Assembly (NCBI GenBank): GCA_023375785.1
Contig: SZWC01006725.1
Coordinates: forward strand, 7,672 to 63,757
DNA: 56,086 nt
Origin: Penium margaritaceum
Taxonomy: Eukaryota > Streptophyta > Zygnematophyceae > Desmidiales > Peniaceae
Reading direction: 5' to 3'
Positions 34,011-43,213 of this stretch are shown in pieces. A model generated the notes under the pieces. The model had not been told where the DNA came from. It did no database searches and saw only the letters and a list, made by a program, of their open reading frames with translations. The position numbers and the translations under genes were made by a program. Positions within the stretch are counted from its first letter, which is position 1. The number at the start of each line of letters is the position of its first letter.

Positions 34011-35017
34011 TGTTGGAAAAAGGACAGCCGTCAGATTATCTCGATCCAATGATCTATTGGGCTCGGCACAACATCAACAAAAAGGAAAAACAAGAGGGCC
34101 GAGAGAGAGATCCCCATCTCTCTCTCTCGACCCTCCTGTCTATCCTACATGGCCGGGAATGGTATGGCTGTGGGCAGGCCTCTTTAGGCGTCCCACTGAT
34201 CCATCCATCCGCGGCCCTACTTTCTCTACTCATCCTATTGGAGCTCTGGAGAGCTGATAGAATAAATCTACCGGAAGCCATATATTTGGGCAGTCTTTGG
34301 ACCAACAAGATGTGTGGTCTAGCAGATGAGGCGAGAGTGCAAGCGTGAGCTCCTCTCGACTCCGAGGCTGCTGACGTGGCAAGGAACAAGGAAACGCGGA
34401 AGATATTCCTCTTTCTAAAGATGGATCCTGTGGTCAGGCATCCTGCGAGGGCAGTTGGATTGATCGGCGCCGTCGCTGAATCGAGAGGTGCGGTCAGTCC
34501 ATCATCGTGAGACAAATTCCTGAGCCAGATCGATGGTCATGAAGAAGCTACCGCAGATCCGGACGACCTCGTCCGTGGATCGCACCGAGGGCGCTGGGCA
34601 TCCGCCAACCTCGGTCTGCCGATGATCGGAGATCATCGAGTGGTGTCCGGAAGATCCTGTGAAGACACAAGGAGACCGGACTGTGCCAACACTTGTACTC
34701 TTCTGCTTCTAGCTAGTGTAGACAGATAAGTAGCTGTAGTTTTGTATTTCCTATCACTTCGTCTGTGTGTAACCATTTTGAACAAGCTTGGTACCGTTGG
34801 AAAGCTTGTGAGACGAGTCGTGTAACTGTGCCTTCAGTTCATACTCTTGAATCGCAGAGTCAGTGACATTACTGAGGCAATAGTGCCTGTGTGTATGTGA
34901 GTGATAACTCATAGCTGAGAGATCATCACCAACGATTCAGTGTAGTACCAGAGAGTTGAACCATCAGAGTACCTCATCCGAAGATCTCTAAAGATTCTTT
35001 TTTGTAAAAATCCAACA
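34011..35017 (+). repeat. 3' LTR of copia 2
   Basis: A 1007-bp repeat of the 5' LTR with TGTTGGA and TCCAACA ends, followed by the CCCCT target duplication. Differences from the 5' LTR are sparse, which suggests a relatively young insertion, although the two LTRs may come from different assembled copies. Confidence 0.93.
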
Positions 35018-35019
35018 CC

Positions 35020-35826
35020 CCTCGCTCTTCCCTCCTACATCCTCGACGGGTCTCTTCCGCTACTCCATCGGTCATTCATCCCTCACCACCACCGTCGACG
35101 CCTGCCACCTCCCCTCTCCTTACCAACCGCCACCCTCTTTCTCTAGCCAAGTTTCTCCTTCACTCCCTTGCATCCGTGGAGCGCCTCCAAACCCTCTTCT
35201 TCTCCCTCAACCCCTCCCTCGCTCCCGTTGGCATCCACCTCTCCTGTTCCCTCGATCACAACACGGGCATTTGCATGGTGGCCCACAAAGTCCTCACGGT
35301 ACATTCGCGCATCCGAGCGGACGCTGCCCGCGCACCATGCACATGGGCTCCCGCTCCACTGATTCCCGGACCACCCGCACCCGCTGAGGTCCACGTGGCA
35401 TGGTGCTACGTCTGGGTCTGCGGCCGCAAGTTTGTGGCCATCATAGACACCGGCACCACAGATACCACCATCGCGCTGTGGATGGTTACCACTCTAAACA
35501 TCAACCATCTCCTCGAACCCACTCGACTCCGCTTCTCCATTTCCACTGGTGCCATCGATGCCCCCATCGGCCAGATTGCGGCTCTTCCCATGCAGGTCGC
35601 CAACGTTCATGTACCGCATACTGTCCAGGTGTGCGATGTGCAGACATATGACATGCTCCTGGCGGCGGACTGGCTCTCGTCGCGCAAAGCAGATGTATTG
35701 CTTGGTGCTGGCATCCTCAGCCTCATTTCGGCCTCCGACATTCGATGTTTCACTCCACTGTTCACTTCACCTTGCCCGACGTCAGCTCTCAGCCTTTCCT
35801 CCCATGGTTACTGCACCAACCGGTAA
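35020..35826 (+). CDS. Retropepsin-like aspartic protease domain, 5'-truncated
   Basis: The frame is open from the right flank of copia 2 to the TAA at 35827, about 269 codons with no clear start, because copia 2 inserted at its upstream side. The N-terminal part is Ser- and Pro-rich. The C-terminal half carries VAIIDTGTTDTTIALW, with the DTG catalytic triplet of retroviral-type aspartic proteases. About 70 residues later comes TYDMLLAADWLSS, comparable to the hydrophobic flap-end motif ILGxDWL of Ty3 proteases, with the usual Gly replaced by Ala. Such enzymes work as dimers to cut Gag-Pol. Whether it belongs to the integrase element downstream or to a different decayed element is unclear. 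Confidence 0.6.
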   Translation, partial: PRSSLLHPRRVSSATPSVIHPSPPPSTPATSPLLTNRHPLSLAKFLLHSLASVERLQTLFFSLNPSLAPVGIHLSCSLDHNTGICMVAHKVLTVHSRIRADAARAPCTWAPAPLIPGPPAPAEVHVAWCYVWVCGRKFVAIIDTGTTDTTIALWMVTTLNINHLLEPTRLRFSISTGAIDAPIGQIAALPMQVANVHVPHTVQVCDVQTYDMLLAADWLSSRKADVLLGAGILSLISASDIRCFTPLFTSPCPTSALSLSSHGYCTNR

Positions 35827-35936
35827 CGGCACTCGACTCACCTGACGTGTTACGCGAAGCTCTGGTTTGAACCACTGCACACCCTCTGCAATGGCTCGCC
35901 CTTCCAGCACGGGGGCCGTGCCTCCAATAAGGGAGG

Positions 35937-37921
35937 GTGGGGTATCGAGACGTCACCTACGGCGACAATCCGCAGGCCAGACCACGGCACTTGTGGCCAT
36001 GGGCCAGGCCACGACACTTGCTGCAGGCACAGCAAATCCAGCGAAACCTGCATAACACAATCCTGCAAGCGCGGATCCACCGGCAACTGTCTCCCCTGAC
36101 ACCAACCGGCGCACGCCAACCATCTAGCCCAGCCGCACCAGCGGCACCGACGGGTGCACTACCCCCACCTGGACCTCCCGCACCCCCAATGGCAGCAGCC
36201 CCGCCAATGGCACCATCTGACGCACCTCTTCCACCGAGCCCTTCCGCACCTACAACGCACTCCTTTTCCCCACTGGCCTCAAGAGGCAGCCCGGCCCAAG
36301 GAACACGGCAGCCCCAGCTCAGCGCAGGAACAATAATGGAGGGCGTGCGGACTTATCTGGAGGAGAGCTCGGGGGACAGCGGTGACCAACCCAGGGCCAA
36401 TTGCCTGCTGGACGTGGTTAGTAGCGTCATCGTGCACCTGTAGGATGAGCTCCTAAAGGCACTCCGCGCAGAAATGGCGGACTCGTTTTTTGGCGAAGCC
36501 TGGCAGGTGGCCCTGAAGGGTGCGACCAAGGCGGCCCTGGCTCTTGGACAGCATGTACAACAAGAGCAGGTGCTGGAGATGGCAGGAGCGGAACGTCTCA
36601 TTTCGGCGCTCCGCAACGTCCTCAACCTTTGCCCGGAACAAGCCCGCGATATGGCGGGGGTGGCCACATTCCTTGACAAGGAGCAACCAGACCACGCTGT
36701 GAATGCCGCCAGAGAATAGTGGCTCCAGGTACGCCGCAACCAAATGAGTGATTCTACACGGCGCTATGTGCATCTGCTCCAGGAACGATCCTGGGCCCTT
36801 ACCATCTACCACGTCCACCAGATGCCAGCAGGAACGATGGAGGCACTGCGCAGGAAGTTTGGAGCAAAGGCGTGGAGGCGGGGTTACCTGATCCAAGCCA
36901 CTGCTGCCACATGGGGAGTACAGTACACGGCCCAGGAGCTTGCAAGCATCTCCGCAGAAGAGCGACAGAGCAACGGCTAGTACATGGCCATTAAAAAAAT
37001 TGTTGGCGCCTAACACAAGAGGGGGTGATGCGCCACAAGATCGTAGCCGCGGTAGCGGAAGAGCTATGGAAGACACTTCACGAGGCGGGCCAAGCGCTGA
37101 AGGAAGAAGCGGTGCGGCACTGGGCTAGGGAAGCCGCGTAAGTATGTAGGGAAGAAAAGAACCGCACCATCGCCGAGGCGGAGGAGGCTCAGGAGTATCT
37201 TCAGGGCTCCCCCGAGCTCACACGAACGCGGAGTAAGCTGCAGGAACTATGGCAACAGGAGGCGGAGAAGCAAAGGAAGCAGGCAGAAGTGGCAGCGGAA
37301 CAAGTGGCAGCAAAACTTGCAGCAGCAACGCAGACAGAAGCTAAACACAAGACGGCGACCAAGCAAGCGACACAAGAAGAAGAGGCAGCAGCAGAGCAGG
37401 AAGAGGCAAGACACAAGAAAGCTGCTGAACTGGCAATAATGGACGTGGCGGCAGTAGCTGGAGTGCGAGTGGCAGCGGAGCGGGCATCGGCTGAAGCTGC
37501 ATCCGCGGCACAAGAGAGGGCAGTGACGGAAAGAGTGGTCGCGGAAGCGGCAGAGCAGACAGAAGAGAAGGCAGTGGAAGGACGGGCAGCAGTAGAGGAG
37601 GAGAAAAGAGAGCGGGCTAAGGAGGTAGCACGAGCCAAAGAGGGAGCGGCAACAACCGCAGAAGGGGCGCAAAAAGAGGTGTCACGGCCTGCTCTATCGG
37701 CAGCTATGCGCGACAGGAAAGCCAGACTTCAGGGAGCAGCCAAGAGGCCCATCGCATCAGCAGCCGCTAGCAAGAAGGCCACCCCATCTAACATTGCCTC
37801 GGTTAGCCGGGTGGCCACGCCACACAAAGAACTGACCGCGGGTGGACCAGCCCCGTCCGCTGAAACCACACCGACATCTCGCCAGCGGAGCCACGGAAAG
37901 CGAGCTGTGGATGACCGCTGA
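35937..37921 (+). pseudogene. Pro-rich, helical and coiled-coil region, possible gag of the integrase-PHD element
   Basis: Coding potential runs in one frame from 35937 to about 36980, with TAG stops at 36441 and 36717. It then moves to another frame from about 37025 to 37921, with one TAA near 37135. The first part is rich in P, A and T. The second is predicted helical (SFFGEAWQVALKGATKAALA, ERLISALRNVLN). The third is an Ala, Glu, Gln and Lys-rich segment of about 200 residues typical of a long coiled coil. I recognise no enzyme family or zinc knuckle. By position upstream of an integrase it may be a structural gag-like protein, but that is inference. Confidence 0.4.
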
Positions 37922-38492
37922 GGAACCCGCCACCAAGTGCAGCAAGCAGCACTGCCAGACACGCGGCACCATCCCGAGCATCGACCCAGCACAGGTGGCG
38001 TAGGCCGAACGGGACGCCGCTCAGGCAGCGGAGCTGCTCTTGGCGGTAATCCACCACGTGCCCATGCCAGTTGACCTGGTCCCCACCCAGCTTCGGTCCA
38101 TCCTTGGGAACACCGGCACCGCGGCCCCCTGCAAAAGAGGACCCGAAGAGGCTGCCGTGGCAGGAGTAGCCAGAAAGCAGACAGGGGCAGTGGTGATCTC
38201 CAAACTCAGCGAATCACCACAATGAGACGACGAGGAGCAGCCCATCGCGAAAACACAAGGCCTTCTGCGGCTCCCTGAGGCCGCGACAGCACGACGACCT
38301 CAGATAGAGGTGATTGACATCCGCGATGGACGGAGTCGTCGACACGGGGCACCACCTGAAACAAGGCTGCGGGACCAGTGCGACAAAGGAGAACTGTGTG
38401 CGGTGGGGATCCTTTGCCTCTTCCCAGCACCAGACAGCTGGGATAGGGAACCCCCCGTCTATGATGAGGAGAACCGACGGTGACTGTAGGCA
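37922..38492 (+). pseudogene. Decayed linker between the coiled coil and the integrase region
   Basis: Plus-strand frames with short open stretches broken by TAG and TGA. Segments such as VPMPVDLVPTQLRSILG and ELCAVGILCLFPAPDSW look protein-like. No RT motif (YxDD, LPQG, FxxxLD) and no RNase H motif is visible on inspection, which matters because this is where they would be expected upstream of a Ty3-type integrase. Confidence 0.35.
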
Positions 38493-40040
38493 ATGAAGGC
38501 GGAACAGGACAAGAGGCGAGCGCAAGGGCTGTCGGTGAAAGAGTCGGAGATGAAGAGAAAGCCTGGGGAGGCCGTCGCGGAGAAGGCAGGCAGGACAAAG
38601 GGACCGATGGAAACGCAGGAGTGGCGGATTTGGCAGACAGCCCACATCATGCTCCGTGCCACCTCCAAGGAGCAGCAAAAAGAGGAGGCGCGGAAGGTGT
38701 ACACGGCCCTGGAGATGAAGCTGGGGGTGGAATTCGATAGGCAGAAGAAGGATGATCTCGCACGCCTCTGTGAGCTATACGCATGGGAGGGCGGTCGTCT
38801 CTGGTGAGTCACACCGCGATTCTTGTGGGTACCTCCGCCCACTTTGCAGAGAACAGTAGTCGAGGCATACCACCGCCACCACCACTCCGGCGTGCAGGCT
38901 CTCAAGGATCGTCTTTCCCCCATCTTGCACGTGCCGAACCTCACGGCACTAGTCAGGGAGGTGGTGCAACACTGCGCACCATGTGAGCGGAGCCGGAAGA
39001 TCATGCCGCGGGACATGCCACTCTTCCTGCCCTCCCCCATTGGTGAGCCCCTGGAGTGAATCATCATCGAGTTCCACAGGCCACAGCCTCGCCGCGCTCA
39101 AAGGGAGAAGTATTGGATTGCGGCGGTGGACCATTTCACGAAGTACGCGTGGGTTCGCGCAGTCCCTGACAAGTCCTCCGAGCGCGCAGCACGCTTCATT
39201 CGAGAGGAGATATTCTACAAGTTTGGGGGCTGCAGCGTGGTGCACAGTAACAACGGCACCAAATTCGCGGGGGCATTCCGCAATGAACTCGCAGAATGAG
39301 GCGTGCAGCATGTACACTCCGGGCGGTAGCAACCTGAGTCCCAAGGACAGGTGGAGCAGCTGCACGACATCCTGGAGCGGGCGGTGGCAACAGCAGAAAG
39401 CAACGACTGGGGAGAGACTCTTAAGAAGACCGCGTACTTCATCAACACAACGCCTAGTCGCGCCACATTGTTCTCCCCGCACCTCCTCCTCTTTGTTCAG
39501 CCGTCGTGCGCAGCCCTGGGCATGCCGCAGAAGCCGTTGCGGCTGCCACTGGATCCGGAGGAGCAACAGGATGGGCGCTCGGAGGCTGAGCGGGAAGAAG
39601 CCAATGACCAGGAAGTGTAGGAGTGGTTCCGAGAACGCTGCCAGAGAATAAAACAGGTGAAAGCCAAAGCACGGCTGCGGGGCTCTGTCTCGGCCTGGCG
39701 CGGATGCGACGCTGCCAATCGACATCTCAACCACAGACTGATCCAAGAAGGGAATTTGGTGTACCTCCGCCCCTTCCCAGGCGCTGGACGCAAAGCAAGG
39801 GAGGCACGGGAAGTGTACTGCGTGGCTAGTGTGGATGCTGGCCACATCTGGCTGGAAGGACCGGACGGATTCAGCAAGCGCAGCTACCCGGCCACCGAGT
39901 TTGTGCTCCTACCTCCAGCCTGGCAGACGCATATTCCTGGAACAGGGGGAGGGCTTCCTCTGCTCAAGGAACGTAAGGGCTTGAGGGGCTGGAAAGCGGA
40001 GGAAGTGTTGGAGCAGTGCGAGGCACAGGTCTCGGAATAG
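38493..40040 (+). pseudogene. Ty3-like integrase with H2C2 domain, several in-frame stops
   Basis: One reading frame carries the whole domain despite stops at 38805, 39057, 39297, 39327 and 39618. The order is a charged helical N-terminus ending CELYAWEGGRLW, then a zinc-binding domain (AYHRHHHSG ... VVQHCAPCERSR). The DDE core follows with WIAAVDHFTKYAWVRAVPD, HSNNGTKFAG and GQVEQLHDI. The C-terminal part is a small beta-like domain (EGNLVYLRPFPG ... VWLEGPDG-like ... FVLLPP), comparable to the GPY/F region. At the first catalytic site the sequence is IIIEF (Glu for Asp, 39069-39071). At the second it is SNNG (Asn for Asp, 39249-39251). The Glu is present (39354-39356). This copy is dead, but the family is clear. 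Confidence 0.78.
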
Positions 40041-42063
40041 GAGCAGGCATGGAGCCAGGAGCCCCGGGAGGAGGGACCAAAGGAGGGCTCTGATGTGCAA
40101 GAAGTCTCCGTGGGGGAGGTTCAAACAGAGCAGCAACGTCAGGAGGAGGAACACAGGAGTCCGCGGCAGGAGAGACGAGAGCAGCTAGAGCAACAAGAGG
40201 AGCAGCAAGCGGACAGTGGAGAGAAGGCCCCAAGGGCAACCACCGCCATTCCGCAGCGGGGCGTGCCCATGAGCCCCCGCCAGTCGGCCAACTATATGGG
40301 CCCTTGCGTGTGGTGCGGGGAAAACCTGCCTGCTGAGCCATTGCTGAAGGTCGTGTGCCGCATCTGCGGCCAGCCGGCGCATCAAGGGATGGCGAAAAGC
40401 TGCATCGGACAGAATTGCACTTGTCTGAAGTGCATAAGCAAGGCCACGGAGGAGGAACCGGAAAAGAAGAAGGAAGGGGAAGGCGGAGCAGACCCAGACT
40501 TGGGAAGTGGAGAGGCGCGCGGACGATGGGACCCGGAGGAAGAAGAGGAAGACGAGGAAGAGAAGGAAGTGGAGCAGGAGAAAACGCAACAGGGACCCCG
40601 CACGGTCTCCGCGGCCACCATGAGACTGTGGCGGGAGGAAGGACAGATGGTAGACGCGGATCAGACTTGGAAGGAGAAGGCAAACAAGACCTGTACCCAG
40701 TGCGGGCACAGCTGGGGCCGGACAGTGGGAGATTACAAAGGCTGCCGCCGCAAAACATGCAAAAGATGCCTGAAGCAGCCACGGGATGACAAGGGAGGAC
40801 GGAGCCGACCCAGGGTATGTGGGAAGTGCAGCCAAGATATTGAAAAGTAGCAAGGAGTCCAGAAACCGCTCCGGGTGACGGCGGAGGGAGAAGAGGTGGA
40901 CTTGGAGGGTGAGGACTAGGATCCGTCAGCAGGGGCGGCGCCCGCCGCGAAGTGTCCCACCTGCATCAAGACTGTCGACGAGGGTGGATGCTACACCAAC
41001 TGCGGAAAGCTGACCCACCAGGCTTGCTTGGTCACTGGCAACTCACCCTGGGCAGGACACTGCCACGGATGTGTGGGCAAGGCAATCATGGAGGGAGGGG
41101 CCTCGCTGGCATATGATGACACGACTCTGGCACCTGTCTGCGGGAGATGCGTGGAGGATCTGAATGGATTTGGCAAAGCATGCGGAATGTGCAAGACAAT
41201 GTGCCACCTGCAGTGTGGGAAATGAGGAAAGGAGGGGATTTGGACCTGCAGCAGCTGTCAGAACAAGGTGCGAAAAGGCAAGTGGAAGTACCCGAAACCA
41301 ACATTGTTCCTACAGCGGAGACAAGTGCATGGGTCGATTAAGCAGAACGGTCTACCGATGCAAGCACTGCGTACGTCTTGCCCATGAATCGTGCACCGAG
41401 GAGGTGGTGCAGAGTAAGGAAGGCAAGAAAATCTATCGGTGCTCGAGCTGCAAGAAGTACGAGCAAGCACAACATTGCTCCTCGTACAAGAGGCTTGTGA
41501 ATGCATCTATGACACAGGCGCGGTGTGAGGGATGCGGACTCTTTGTCCACGAAAGATGCGCTAAAAGATTCCGACGGGAGGGGAGAGATGTGGAGAGATA
41601 TTGCCGACCTTGTCAAGAGCAGGACCGCCCCAGAACTCGCAGAAGGTTTAAGCGCCTGAGACACAGAAGAGACTCTGGGACCGAGTCTTGCAAAAAGGGG
41701 GTGTTGGGGGCATCAGTGTCAGGCAAACTTCTGCCGCTAGCCCGCGGGGAAAGCAATCCGCGGAAAGAGGACCTTGGCAGGCTGGGATCCGTGCAAGACA
41801 TGCTGGCTCCCGCGATGAATACGGTCGAGCATGGGGTAGCGCGGAATGCCGCAGAAGTGGAAGAAGGCCATATGGCGGGAAGCTGCCGCAGGTTGACATT
41901 GTCATCTGCGGCGGCCGCCCTACGGCTATCTCAAGCACTTGTGGCGGAAGATGAAAAGAGCGGGAAAGAAGTGGCAGGAAGATCCGCGGTGAGAAAGGAA
42001 CAGGGGACGGGCTGCAGGAGAAGGCACAGTCGCGGAGCCAATCAAGCGAAGGAGGCAGGGTAA
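40041..42063 (+). pseudogene. Array of about six PHD-like zinc fingers downstream of integrase
   Basis: The integrase frame continues past TAG at 40038 into a Glu- and Gln-rich acidic stretch. Cys and His clusters of C4HC3 type follow. Finger 1 (about 40300-40435) has CVWC, CRIC, H and CTCLKC. Finger 2 (40690-40845) has CTQC, CKRC and CGKC. Finger 3 (40951-41085) has CPTC, H and CHGC. Finger 4 (41131-41275) has CGRC, CGMC, HLQC and, after a TGA at 41223, WTCSSC. After a frameshift near 41280, finger 5 (41300-41455) has YRCKHC, HESC and YRCSSC, and finger 6 (41515-41625) has ARCEGC, HERC and YCRPC. The aromatic residue before the last Cys pair fits PHD fingers, which read histone tails. A basic tail follows to 42063. 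Stops at 40848 and 40917 also break it. Confidence 0.65.
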
Positions 42064-42234
42064 CGGACGGACGGAGCAATGAAGGGAACAGCAACCAATC
42101 ATCGCTGGGATTGGTACATCAGTCATGGAGAAATACCTAAAGACGCACCGCGGAGGACGAAGATTCAAGGAAGAACACAAAGACCGCGCGTGCGAGCCGC
42201 AGATGTAGAAGAGAACTCAGTAGGAATAGGAGGA
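42064..42234 (+). other. 3' untranslated stretch ending in a purine tract
   Basis: Short non-coding stretch after the zinc-finger frame. Its last bases, AGGAATAGGAGGA at 42222-42234, form a purine tract directly before a TGATGTT sequence that I interpret as an LTR start. Confidence 0.45.
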
Positions 42235-43213
42235 TGATGTTCCGTATGTGCTTGAGGATGAGACCCGCGGTGTGTACACACACTGCGTAGTAGGAGGAAA
42301 ATTGGCCAACGTGTGAGGGATGAGACCAACGGCGTGTAGGCATGTCGTGCGGAGTCCCAAGTAGATAAGGCCTAGGCAGCAGAGTCACAGATCGTCGACA
42401 ATCTTGGTCGCTCTCTTGAATCAGTACTCCGGATTCCATGTACTCTGCATCCGATTATCAAAGACATTTCACCCGCTCCCATCTGCGCTCTCAATATTCC
42501 GCTCCCTTGTCTTCCATCACTCTCGGTGTTCTGTCCGTAGTGTGGGGGCTGAGTGCGTGAAGAACTAAGCCCGTGGTGAAGTGAGCTGCTGGCAGTGCCC
42601 TTGCTTGCGCACGGCCGCGCGACGAGGTTCCGCGGAGAAGGGCTGGAAGCCACGAGGTGGCTGGCTTGCGTGTGGCAAGAAGTGGACTGCGGAGTGCCAC
42701 TCATTTGGTGAGGTTCCTGCGCATAATTTCAGGCCCATAGTCAGCGGAGCGGTTAGTTACCTAGAGCTAATAGACCTGTTGCGGAACAAGCCCGAGGTCT
42801 GTGGAACTGAGTGCAAGAAGAGCCAAGAGCGGGGTAGAGTGAACTGTTGACGGTGTCCTTGCTTGAACACGGCCGCGGAACAAGGTTCCGCGGGGAGGGC
42901 CTAAAAGCCACGAGGTGACGGGTTTGCGTGTGGCAAGAAGTGGACCGCGGAGTGTCACTCACCTGTGAGGTTCTCATGTTAGGGTCCAGACCTGTGGTCC
43001 GCAGAACTCTCTTGCTGTCCTAAGTTAGAATTGCAGAACTGTGGTCTTACGCGTAGATCCGGACCTGTGGCCCGCGGAACTGCTTGTCATCCAAAGATTA
43101 GTGTTGTAGAGCTGTCGCGAAACAAATTAAAGCAATCAGTTGTAGAAGTGCACAGTCCGTGGAGCAAGGCATGCGCCGAGGAAATCAAAAACGCGGCAAA
43201 ATTGAGGGTATCA
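42235..43213 (+). repeat. Putative 3' LTR of the integrase-PHD element
   Basis: A 979-bp stretch starts TGATGTTCC after a purine tract and ends GGGTATCA exactly where the 191-bp satellite begins. The reverse complement of the end is TGATACC, so TGAT is shared. No second copy lies in the window, so the LTR call rests on end motifs, the purine tract and the clean junction with satellite. A GC-rich internal direct repeat lies at 42547-42985. Confidence 0.5.
42547..42985. repeat. GC-rich direct repeat inside the putative LTR
   Basis: Segments 42547-42722 and 42806-42985 share TGCTTGCG/TGCTTGAA, ACGGCCGCG, AAGGTTCCGCGG-like, GCCACGAGGTG and TTGCGTGTGGCAAGAAGTGG blocks in the same order. A weaker CCTGTGGYCCGCRGAACT box recurs near 42990 and 43065. 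The frames on the minus strand are parallel only because of this duplication. Confidence 0.7.

Larger units (their letters stand above)
27155..35017 (+). mobile_element. copia 2: nearly complete Copia retrotransposon
   Basis: The 5' LTR (27155-28464) and 3' LTR (34011-35017) share the ends TGTTGGA and TCCAACA and are very similar. The 5' LTR is longer only because of a 306-bp duplication around a single N. A primer binding site follows the 5' LTR and a polypurine tract precedes the 3' LTR. The 5-bp target duplication CCCCT occurs at 27150-27154 and 35018-35022. The coding order is gag, protease, integrase, RT, RNase H, as in Copia. Stops, one frameshift and a mutated RT active site make it non-autonomous. 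Two single-N joins inside it mean the sequence may be assembled from more than one family copy. Confidence 0.93.

Noticed and set aside
33552..34052. Plus-strand frames through the 63-N gap and G run
   Set aside because: They consist of N, poly-Gly and LTR sequence and have no supported product.
37201..37672. Minus-strand Cys-, Leu- and Ala-rich frames opposite the coiled-coil region
   Set aside because: They are antisense shadows of the Ala- and Glu-rich plus-strand frame, whose codon pattern keeps the reverse strand open.
38481..41225. Alternative genetic code with TAG as Gln
   Set aside because: TGA stops and frameshifts are mixed in and the elements are clearly decayed, so methylation-linked C-to-T mutation explains the stops more simply.
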